Position numbers and translations under genes: made by a program
DNA from: Anaeramoeba ignava
Taxonomy: Eukaryota > Metamonada > Anaeramoebidae
NCBI GenBank assembly: GCA_028826165.1
Contig: JAPDFW010000099.1
Coordinates: 1-64,000, forward strand
Reading direction: 5' to 3'
DNA length: 64,000 bases
The notes under the pieces: model-generated
What the model saw: the letters and a program-made list of their open reading frames with translations, nothing else
The model's database searches: none
Told to the model about the DNA's origin: nothing
In this document: positions 1-9,883 of the stretch, one piece after another
Layout of the letters: each line of letters starts with the position of its first letter
How positions within the stretch are numbered: the first letter of the stretch is position 1

Positions 1-1299
1 TCTTATTCAGTTATTATTTCCATGGAATTATCCAAATGTTGTTACTAATGAAGGTATTGCTCATCTTGATCATTATAACATTTTCCTATTTCACTACATC
101 TGTTCCTGGATCAATTTCATCAATTTCAATCGATAATTCATCAACTTCATATCTTTTTAGATATTGAATGTGGGAAAATGATTATAATGTTTCAATTTTT
201 GGATGTGGAGAACACCAGAATGTGAAGGAGAAGATCAAGGAGAAGTTGTTGAATCATCAATTTCAATTCCATTTGAAGATATTGAAGATTTAATATGTTC
301 AATTCAATATTCATTAGATATTAATTGTAGTTGGAATCAACCAATTAATTGTTCAATTCCATCTTATTATAATTATTCCTTATCAAGCAATTTCACAAAA
401 GTTATTCAGAGAATTTTAATCCAATTTCATCAAATCAATATTTCACAAATTATTTACAAAATCAAGAATATCAAATCAATGTTTCAGCATGTAATTCAAT
501 GAATAAATGTGGAAATATTTCAACAACTTCAATTACAACTGGAAATTTAGCAACATCTCCAACAATCAATCAATTAAATCCAAAACCTGAAGAAATTGAA
601 TTAAATTTTACAAAAGTATCAAATGCTAATAATTATTCAATTTCAATTTCACTTAATAATGAAACAAATTGGCAAAATTTCACATCTCTTGATTTAAGTG
701 GAAATGAAGGAATTGGAACAATAAGTGGAATATCTGGAAATATTGAATATAATATTTCAATTCGAGGATGTTCAGATTTAAATTGTAAATCTGAATATTT
801 AGGAGAACCAAGTTCATTTGTATTAGAAACACCTAAATTAGGAAATATTACTTCATTAAATTGTTATGGAATAGTTAATGGATTTGTTTGTACTTGGGAT
901 CCATTAAATTTATCAGATGGATTAAAAGCATATCTATTTAAATACAATATGATGATGATTTGTTTACCAAAAACAACAGAATATTATTCAGTTTCAGGAG
1001 TAAATGGAGAAGAAAATTACGAAATTTCAGTTTATTCATCAGCAACTTCAAATTGTGATTATAATGAATATTCAGGAATTAAAACAACAACAATAGTTAC
1101 AACATTATCACCAACTCAAACAAGTGAAAGTACATCAAAAACACCAGTAATTGTTATGGGAGTTATTATTCCAATTCTTGTTATTGGAGGAGTGATTGGA
1201 TTTATTGTTTTGATTAAGAAACAGAAAAAAAGTATCAAAAGGATTATTAAACAAAGAGAAAAAGAACTTGAAAAATCAGGAGGAATTGAAATGATTTAA
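1..1299 (+). pseudogene. 5'-truncated, frame-broken copy of the FG-GAP/FN3-like membrane protein next door
   Basis: This stretch aligns by eye to the C-terminal half of the gene at 2128-4770, starting near that gene's position 3481 and running to the same C-terminus. The first 500 bp have several small indels relative to the intact copy (for example near 85-95, 160-175 and 380-395), so no single frame spans it. From 499 to 1299 the frame is clean for 266 residues, holding a fibronectin-like segment, a transmembrane helix (TPVIVMGVIIPILVIGG) and a short lysine-rich cytoplasmic tail ending GGIEMI. The start lies outside the window. It is either a decaying tandem duplicate or a real gene with sequence errors; the number of scattered differences favours decay of the 5' part. 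Confidence 0.7.
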
Positions 1300-1720
1300 A
1301 ATTGAAATAATTTAAAATTAAAATTAAAATTGAAATTAAATTTAAAATTAAAATTAAATTTAAAATTAAAATTAAAATTAAAATTAAAATTAAAATTAAA
1401 ATTAAAATTAAAATTAAAATTAAAATTAAAATTATATTTAAAATCAAAATTAAATTTAAAATTAAAATTAAAATTAAAATTAAAATCAAAATCAAAATTA
1501 AAATTAAAATCAAAATTAAAATTAAAATTAAAATTAAAATTAAAATTAAAATTAAAATTAAAATTAAAATTAAAATTAAAATCAAAATTAAAATTAAAAT
1601 TAAAATTAAATTTAAAATTAAATTTAAAATCAAAATTAAAATTAAAATTAAAATTACAGTTCCTAATCTAAATTCTGAATTAAAATTAAAATTAAAATTT
1701 TCTTTTTGATCACAAAAAAA
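1300..1720. repeat. AAAATT hexamer tandem array
   Basis: About 400 bp of the hexamer AAAATT with occasional C substitutions, directly downstream of the truncated FG-GAP copy. The period is a multiple of three, so long stop-free frames exist on both strands, encoding only Lys-Leu or Ile-Leu alternation. These are not believed to be genes. Confidence 0.95.
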
Positions 1721-2127
1721 ATAAAAAATAAGAAATAAGAAAGTTTCTTTTGTTTCTTTAGTTTTGTTTTTTTTATTAAAATGAAACTAGCAAAAAAAAA
1801 CTATTTCTTTATTTCTTTTTCTCTTATTTTCTTTTTTTCATTTTTCTTTTTTTCATTTTTCTTTTCTTTTCTTTTCTTTAAATTCAAAGTAAGTTTAAAA
1901 ATAAGTTTTAAAAAAGCAAAAATTTTATCTTTTTATCTTTTTAATAAATAAATAAATAAACATAAAAATAAACCAATTTAACTTATTTATTATTCATTTT
2001 ATTATTTTATTATTTATATTATTTTTATTTTGCTTCTTCAAAAAATAAAAAAAGCAAAAAAAAAAAAAAACAAATTCTTCTTTTAATAATTTCTTATTCT
2101 TTATTTATTAAAAAAAAAAAAGCAAAA
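1721..2127 (+). promoter_or_regulatory. AT-rich intergenic region upstream of the FG-GAP gene
   Basis: No gene is visible. It has T-rich tracts with embedded CAT triplets (TTTTTTCATTTTTC around 1835-1860), then A-rich tracts with AAAAAGCAAAA directly before the ATG at 2128. T-tracts with CAT recur ahead of most start codons in this window and are the best promoter candidate here; the function is inferred. Confidence 0.35.
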
Positions 2128-4770
2128 ATGAAATCAATTCTTTTCATCTTCTTTTTATTCAATTTTCTTATTTTGATTAATTCAATTCAAACTCAAAAAA
2201 CATCAAGATATTATTCTTATGAAGATGAAGCTTACATTTGGAATTTAATTGATAATTTTACAGGAACCAATCAATTTGGATTTCCAGTTTCAATTTATGG
2301 AGATATTTTAGTTATTGGATCTGGATCAGATCAAGTATTTGTTTACAGATATAATGGAACAAATTTTGAACTTGAACAAACTTTAAATGGAACTGAAGGT
2401 TCATATTTTGGAGGTAGTGTTTCAGTTTATGAAGATGTTCTTGTTGTTAGTTCTGCTTCATCAGATCAAGCATTCATTTACAGATATAATGGAACAATTT
2501 GGAATCTTGAAAAAACTTTAAATGGAACTGAAGGTTCATCAGATTGGATTCATGTTTCAGTTTATGAAAATGTTACAGTTGTTGGTTCTCTCAATAAAAA
2601 TCAAACATATATTTACAGATATAATGGATCAATTTGGAATCTTGAACAAATTTTGAATGGAACTGAAGGTTCAAATTTTGGAGAGCGTGTTTCAGTTTAT
2701 GAAAATGTTACTGTTGTTGGCGCTTATGGTTCAGATCAAGTATTCATTTACAGATATAATGGAACAATTTGGAATCTTGAACAAACTTTGAATGGAACTG
2801 AAGGTTCATTCTTTGGTTTTAATGTTCCAGTTTATGAAAATGTTCTTGTTATTGGCGCTTATGGTTCAAGTCAAGTATTCATTTACAGATATAATGAATC
2901 AAATTGGAATCTTGAACAAACTTTGAATGGAACAACTTTTGGACAGCATGTTTCAGTTTATGAAAATGTTCTTGTTATTGGAGTTTTTGATTCAAATAAA
3001 GCATTCATTTATAGATATAATGGATCAATTTGGAATCTTGAAAAAACTTTGAATGGACCTGGATTTTTTGGTTTTGGTGTTTCAGTTTATGAAAATTTTA
3101 CAGCTATTGGTCGTCCAGCCAGTTCTGAAGTATATGTTTATCAATTCACTTTTATTCCACAAGTAAATCTTCATAATTGTTCATCTTTGTTTTCATCATT
3201 TGATTGTTATTGGGATCAAATTCAAATTCCAAATTTGAAATATCAAATCAATTTTGGATATGATTGGATTGATATTGATTCTCCAATTCTTAAAGATGGA
3301 AATGTTCTTTATCAATTATTCAATTCTTCATTTAACTCTAATATTACTGGAAATGAATATTACACAATCCAAATTCAAGCTTGTCATATTGAATCATTGA
3401 AATGTGGTGAAGTTTCTTCGTTTGCTAATTTAACAACAAAAATTGATTCAGTAAAAGATTTTCAATTAGTAGATTCAACTTTTTATTCAGTTAATGCTTC
3501 ATGGAATTATCCAAATGTTGTTATTGATGGAAGTATTCCTCATCTTGATCATTATAATTTTTCTTATTTCAATACATCTGCTCCTGGATCAATTACATCA
3601 ACTTCAATCGATAATTCATCAACTTCATATCTTTTTGATATTGAATGTGGAAATGATTATAATGTTTCAATTTGTGGATGTAGAACACCAGAATGTGAAG
3701 GAGAAGATCAAGGAGAAGTTGTTGAATCATCAATTTCAATTCCATTTGAAAATGTTGAAAATTTAGGATGTTTAGTTTCAGTATCATTAAAGATATTTTG
3801 CTCTTGGACCAAACCAAGTAATTGTAAATATCCATCTTATTATAACTTCACTTATCAAGCAATTTCAGGAAATGATTCAGGAAATTATCATCTAGGTTTA
3901 GGAAATAAAGAATTTATAGCGAAAATTCCTAATCAAGAATATCAAATCAATGTTTCAGCATGTAATTCAATGAATAAATGTGGAAATATTTCAACAACTT
4001 CAATTACAACTGGAAATTTAACAACATCTCCAACAATTAATCAAGCAATTTCCAAAATTGAAGAAATTGAATTAAATTTCACAAAAGTATCAAATGCTAA
4101 TAATTATTCAATTTCAATTTCACTTAATAATGAAACAAATTGGCAAAATTTCACATCTCTTGATTTAAGTGGAAGTGAAGGAATTGGAACAATAAGTGGA
4201 ATATCTGGAAATATTGAATATAATATTTCAGTTTGTGGATGTATTGATTTAAATTGTGAAGTTTATTATTTAGGAGATCCAAGTCCATTTACATTAGTAA
4301 CACCTAAATTAGGAAATATTACTTCATTAGATTGTTATGGAATAGTTAATGCATTTTTTTGTTCTTGGGATTCATTAAATTTATCAGATGGATTAAAAGG
4401 ATATCTATTTAGATATAATTCAATAATGATTTGTTTATCAAGTTCAATTAATTATCAATTAATTTCAGGAGTAAATGGAGGAGAAAATTATGATATTTCA
4501 GTTTATGCATCAGCTGATTCAAATTGTTATTATAATGAATATTCAGGAATTAGCTCGAATACTTCAGTCTCACCTTCATTACCAACTCAAACAAGTGAAA
4601 GTGCATCAAAAACACCAGTAATTGTTATGGGAGTTATTATTCCAATTCTTGTTATTGCATCTATTATTGGATTTATAATTTTGATTAAGAAACAGAAAAC
4701 AAGTATCAAAAGAATTATCAAAGAAAGAGAAAAAGAACTTGAAAAATCAGGAGGAATTGAAATGATTTGA
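2128..4770 (+). CDS. Secretory-pathway FG-GAP beta-propeller / fibronectin-like type I membrane protein
   Basis: An intact 880-residue intronless frame. Residues 1-20 form a hydrophobic signal peptide (MKSILFIFFLFNFLILINSI). Residues about 45-335 hold seven or so near-identical repeats of about 44 residues (pattern VSVYENV-x-VVG, then VFIYRYNGT-x-WNLEQTLNGTEG), typical of integrin-alpha-like FG-GAP propeller blades and dense in N-glycosylation sequons. Residues about 340-800 are Cys-rich, fibronectin-III-like segments. A transmembrane helix (about 829-853) precedes a basic cytoplasmic tail ending GGIEMI. A surface adhesion or sensing role is inferred from the architecture; no ligand can be named. 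The ATG is preceded by an A-rich leader, and the signal peptide fixes the start. A decayed tandem copy lies upstream. Confidence 0.85.
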   Translation: MKSILFIFFLFNFLILINSIQTQKTSRYYSYEDEAYIWNLIDNFTGTNQFGFPVSIYGDILVIGSGSDQVFVYRYNGTNFELEQTLNGTEGSYFGGSVSVYEDVLVVSSASSDQAFIYRYNGTIWNLEKTLNGTEGSSDWIHVSVYENVTVVGSLNKNQTYIYRYNGSIWNLEQILNGTEGSNFGERVSVYENVTVVGAYGSDQVFIYRYNGTIWNLEQTLNGTEGSFFGFNVPVYENVLVIGAYGSSQVFIYRYNESNWNLEQTLNGTTFGQHVSVYENVLVIGVFDSNKAFIYRYNGSIWNLEKTLNGPGFFGFGVSVYENFTAIGRPASSEVYVYQFTFIPQVNLHNCSSLFSSFDCYWDQIQIPNLKYQINFGYDWIDIDSPILKDGNVLYQLFNSSFNSNITGNEYYTIQIQACHIESLKCGEVSSFANLTTKIDSVKDFQLVDSTFYSVNASWNYPNVVIDGSIPHLDHYNFSYFNTSAPGSITSTSIDNSSTSYLFDIECGNDYNVSICGCRTPECEGEDQGEVVESSISIPFENVENLGCLVSVSLKIFCSWTKPSNCKYPSYYNFTYQAISGNDSGNYHLGLGNKEFIAKIPNQEYQINVSACNSMNKCGNISTTSITTGNLTTSPTINQAISKIEEIELNFTKVSNANNYSISISLNNETNWQNFTSLDLSGSEGIGTISGISGNIEYNISVCGCIDLNCEVYYLGDPSPFTLVTPKLGNITSLDCYGIVNAFFCSWDSLNLSDGLKGYLFRYNSIMICLSSSINYQLISGVNGGENYDISVYASADSNCYYNEYSGISSNTSVSPSLPTQTSESASKTPVIVMGVIIPILVIASIIGFIILIKKQKTSIKRIIKEREKELEKSGGIEMI

Positions 4771-4864
4771 TTTCTTTTTTTTTTCATTCATTTTTTTTTT
4801 TCTCATTCATTTTTTTTTCTCATCAAATTTTTTTTTCATTTTTTTTCATTTCAAAAAATTAAAA
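4771..4864 (+). promoter_or_regulatory. T-tract/CAT leader upstream of the PH-domain exon
   Basis: The 94-bp gap between the FG-GAP stop and the PH-exon ATG is almost only T-tracts broken by CAT (TTTTTTTTCATTCATTTTTT and similar) and ends in an A-rich leader AAAAAATTAAAA-ATG. It is the only room for a promoter. Assignment is inferred from the same composition upstream of most genes in the window. Confidence 0.4.
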
Positions 4865-5278
4865 ATGAATGATTTAAAAGATTTAAAAGATTTTTATTCA
4901 GGATATTTATTACAAAAATCTATTTTTCATCGATGGAATAAAAAATATATAAAAATAACAAATGAAAGAAAAATTTATATTTTCAAAGAAAAAAATGATA
5001 AAAAAGCAAAACATGAATATCAATTATCAAGTTATGAAGTTAAAGAAACACCAATTTCTAAATTTAAAAAGGCAAATGTTTTTTATATTTCAATGAAAGA
5101 TTTAAAAAGAAAGAAAAAGAAAATATATTTTTGTTGTAATGATCAAAGAGAAAGAAATAATTGGATTGAATCTATTCATTATCTATTTAATCAACAGAAA
5201 AATGATATTAAACAAGCTTTAACAAATCAATCTTTACAAAATTTATCTCCAACTTCAATTCAGCCAGAGTATTTATAA
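4865..5278 (+). CDS. PH-domain protein, possibly the first exon of a PH-CLU gene
   Basis: The 137-residue frame is a pleckstrin-homology domain: residues about 11-110 include SGYLLQKS, HRWNKKYIKI, a variable loop and the C-terminal helix with the family's invariant Trp (RERNNWIESIHYL). PH domains bind phosphoinositides or proteins at membranes; specificity cannot be read here. The frame ends at a TAA inside the first repeat unit of the following array. An alternative is a splice donor at 5269 (CCAGA|GTATTT). It has the right phase (GA + T) to join an acceptor at 9883 (TTTAAG|TCGC) and continue into the CLU frame, giving a linker rich in Ser and Pro. Either a small PH protein or the N-terminus of a PH-CLU protein. 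Confidence 0.75.
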   Translation: MNDLKDLKDFYSGYLLQKSIFHRWNKKYIKITNERKIYIFKEKNDKKAKHEYQLSSYEVKETPISKFKKANVFYISMKDLKRKKKKIYFCCNDQRERNNWIESIHYLFNQQKNDIKQALTNQSLQNLSPTSIQPEYL

Positions 5279-8200
5279 AATTATTTATAAAATTAATTAT
5301 AAAATTATTTATAAAATTATTTATAAAATTAATTATAAAATTATTTATAAAATTATTTATAAAATTATTTATAAAATTAATTATTAAATTATTAATAAAA
5401 TTATATATAAAATTATTTATAAAATTAATTATAAAATTAATTATTAAATTATTAATAAAATTATATATAAAATTATTTATAAAATTAATTATAAAATTAT
5501 TTATAAAATTAATTATAAAATTATTTTATAAAATTAAATATAAAATTAAATATAAAATTAAATATAAAAATTATTTATATAAAAATTAAATATAAAATTA
5601 AATATAAAAATTATTTATAAAAAAAATTAAATATAAAATTAAATATAAAATTAAATATAAAATTATTTATAAAATTAAATATAAAATTATTTTATAAAAT
5701 TATTTATAAAATTATTTATTAAATTATTTATAAAATTAAATATAAAATTAAATATAAAATTATTAATAAAATTATTTATATAAAAATTATTTATTAAATT
5801 ATTTTATAAAAATTATTTATAAAAATTAAAAAATATAAAATTAAAATATAAAATTATTTATAAAATTATTTATAAAAATTATTATAAAAATTAAAATATA
5901 AAATTATTTATAAAATTATTTATAAAATTATTTTATAAAAATTATTTATAAAATTATTTTATAAAATTATTTATTAAATTAATTTAAAAAATTATTTATA
6001 TAAAATTATTAATAAAATTATTAATATAAAATTATTTATAAAATTAATTATAAAATTAATTATTTATAAAATTAATTATAAAATTAATTATAAAAATTAA
6101 ATATAAAATTAATTTATAAAAATTAATTTATAAAATAAATATAAAATTAAATATAAAATTATTTATAAAATTATTTTATAAAATTATTTTTATAAAAATT
6201 ATTTAAAAAATTATTTATAAAATTATTTATAAAATTATTTTTATAAAATTATTTATAAAATTAAATATAAAATTAAATATAAAATTATTTTATAAAATTA
6301 TTTATAAAATTATTTTATAAAATTATTTATAAAATTATTTATAAAATTATTTATAAAATTATTTATTTATAAAAAAATTAAAATTATTTTATAAAATTAA
6401 ATTATAAAATTAATTTATAAAATTATTTATAAAATTATTTATAAAATTATTTATAAAATTAATTATAAAATTATTTATATAAAAATTTTATTAATAAAAT
6501 TATTTATAAAATTATTAATAAAAATTATTTATAAAATTAATTATAAAATTAAATATAAAAATTAAATATAAAATTATTTATAAAAATTATTTTAATAAAA
6601 TTATTTATAAAATTAATTATAAAATTATTTATAAAATTAAATATAAAATTATTTATAAAAATTATTAATAAAATTATTTATAAAATTAATTATAAAAATA
6701 AATATAATTATAAAATAATAAATATAAAAATTATAAAAAATTATAAAAAAAATTATTTTATAAAATTAATTATAAAATTAATTTATAAAACAAATTTATA
6801 AAATTAATATAAAATTATTTTATAAAATTATTTAAAAAATTATTTTATATAAAATTAAATTATAAAATTATTTATAAAATTAAATATAAAATTATTTATA
6901 AAATTATTTATAAAAATTATTTATAAAATTATTTATATAAAATTATTTATAAAAATTAAATATAAAATTAAATAAAATTAATATAAAAATTTATAAAAAT
7001 AAAATTAAAATTATATAAAATTAAATATAAAATTATTTATAAAAAAAATATAAAAAATTTATAAAATTAAAATATAAAAATTTATAAAAATTATTTATAA
7101 AATTATTTATAAAATATTTATAAAATTATTGCAAAAATTAAATATAAAATTATTTATAAAATTATTTTATAAAATTATTTATAAAATTCTAATAAAAATA
7201 AAATTAAATATAAAATTATTTTATAAAATTAAATATAAAATTAATTATAAAATTAAATATAAAATTATTTATAAAATTAAATATATAAAAAATAAAATTA
7301 TTTATAAAATTATTTATAAAATAAAATTAAAAATTATTTATAAAATTAAATAAAAAATAATAAAATTTTTTATAAAAATTAATTTATAAAATTAATTATA
7401 AAATTATTTATAAAATTAAATATAAAATTATTTATAAAAATTATTTATAAAATTATTTATAAAATTATTAAAATAAAATTATTTATAAAATTATTTATAA
7501 AAATTATTTATAAAATTATTTAAAAAATTAAAATTTTTAAAATTAATTATAAAAATTATTTATAAAATTATTTTATAAAATATTTTTTTATAATATAAAA
7601 TTAAAAATTATATAAAATTATTTTATAAAATTATTTTATAAAATTAAATTTAATAAAATTTATTTATAAAAATTAATTTATAAAAATTATTTATAAAATT
7701 ATTTATAAAATTAATTATATAAAAAAAATTTATAAAATTATTTATAAAATATTTATAAAATTATTTTATAAAATTATTTATAAAATTAATAAAATTATTT
7801 AAAATTATTTATAAAATTATTTATAAAAATTATTTATAAAATTATTAATAAAATTAAATATAAAATTATTTATAAAATTATTTTATAAAATTATTTATAA
7901 AATTATTTATAAAAAATTTATAAAAATTAAAATAAAATTTATTAAAATTATTAAATATAAAATTATTTATAAAATCAATTTATAAAAATTATTAAATATA
8001 TAAAATTAAATATAAAATTATTTATAAATTAAAATATAAATTTATTAAATATAAAATTAAAAATATAAAATTATTAATATAAATTAAATAAAATTATTAT
8101 ATAAAAATTATTTATAAAATTAATTATAAAATTAAATAAAATTAATAAAATTAATTATAAAATTATTTAATAAAATTAATTTATAAAAAAAATTTATAAA

Positions 8201-9883
8201 ATTATTTTATAAAATTAATATTTATAAAATTATTATTTATAAAAATAAAAAAAATTTATAAAATTATTTATAAAATTAATTTATAAAATTATTTTATAAA
8301 ATTATTAATAAATAAAAATTAAATATAAAATTAAATATAAAATTAATTATAAAATTATTTTATAAAATTATTTTATAAAAATTAATTATAAAATTAATTA
8401 TAAAAAATTAAATATAAAATTAAATATAAAATTTTATATAAAATTAATTATAAAAATTAAAATATAAAAATTAAAAATATAAAATTATTTTATAAAATTA
8501 TTTTATAAAATTAAATATAAATATAAAATAAAAATATAAAATTATTTATAAAAAAATATAAAAATTTATAAAATTAATTTATAAAAATTAATTATAAAAT
8601 TATTATAAAATTATTTAAAAATTATTTATAAAATTATTAAATTAAATATAAAATTAAATATAAAATTATTTATAAAATTAAATAAAATTTATAAAATTAT
8701 TTATAAAATTATTTATAAAATTATTTTATAAAAATTATTTATAAAATTATTTATAAAATTATTAATAAAATTATTTATAAAATTATTTATAAAATTATTT
8801 ATATAAAATTATTTTATAAAAATTTATAAAATTATTTATAAAATTATTTATAAAATTAAATATAAAATTAAATATAAAATTATTTTATAAAATTATTTTA
8901 TAAAATTATTTATAAAATTAATTATAAAATTAAATATAAAATTAATTTATAAAATTATTTATAAAATTAATTATAAAAATTAAATATAAAATTAAATATA
9001 AAATTAAAATATAAAATTATTTATAAAATTAAATATAAAAATTATTTATAAAATTATTTTATAAAATTATTTATAAAATTATTTTATAAAATTATTTATA
9101 AAATTATTTATTAAATTATTTATAAAATTATTTTATAAAAATTAAATATAAAATTAAATATAAAAATTAAAATATAAAATTAAATATAAAATTAATTATA
9201 AAATTAAATATAAAATTAAATATAAAATTATTTATAAAATTAATTATAAAATTAATTATAAAATTAAATATAAAATTATTTTATAAAATTATTATCAAAA
9301 TTAATTATAAAATTATTTATAAAAATTATTTATAAAATTTATTTATAAAATAATTATAAATTTATTTTATAAAATTATTTATAAAATTAATTATAAAAAA
9401 TTAAATATAAAATTAATTTATAAAATTATTTATAAAATTATTTATAAAATTAAATATAAAATTAAATATAAAATTAAATATAAAATTATTTATAAAATTA
9501 ATTATAAAATTATTTATAAAATTATTTATAAAATTATTTATAAAAATTATTTTATAAAATTATTTATAAAATTATTTATTAAATTATTTATAAAATTATT
9601 TATAAAATTAAATATAAAATTAAATATAAAAATTAAATATAAAATTAAATATAAAATTAAATATAAAAATTAAATATAAAATTAAATATAAAATTAAATA
9701 TAAAATTAAATATAAAATTAAATATAAAATTAAATATAAAATTATTTATAAAATTATTTATAAAATTAATTATAAAATTATTTATAAAATTAAATATAAA
9801 ATTAATTATAAAATTATTAATAAAATTAAATATAAAATTATTAATAAAATTAAATATAAAATTTAAAATAAAATAAATTTAAG
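5269..9883. repeat. 4.6 kb tandem array of a 12-bp A/T-only unit (probable giant intron)
   Basis: Thousands of bases of the 12-mer ATAAAATTAWWT, mainly the variants ATAAAATTATTT, ATAAAATTAAAT and ATAAAATTAATT. The first roughly 250 bp and last roughly 400 bp are nearly perfect 12-mers. The interior has many 11- and 13-base units from single-base indels. No coding signal was found inside. It is bounded by GTATTT on the left and TTTAAG on the right, fitting an intron between the PH exon and the CLU coding region. The same unit fills intron 1 of the PSMD8 gene at 25646-27437. Confidence 0.9.

Noticed and set aside
1247-1671. ORFs of Ile-Leu or Lys-Leu alternation on both strands
   Set aside because: They are translations of the AAAATT hexamer array, which lacks stops by composition. 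The same applies to frames at 23041-23226, 34790-35425, 46901-47170 and 55459-55783.
1300-1720. Telomeric repeat
   Set aside because: Considered because of the hexamer period, but the arrays are internal, A/T-only and differ from locus to locus with no G-rich strand.
7129-7353. Small Lys/Ile/Tyr ORF in the 4.6 kb array
   Set aside because: It is a chance open frame in the 12-bp satellite and has no start context or complexity.
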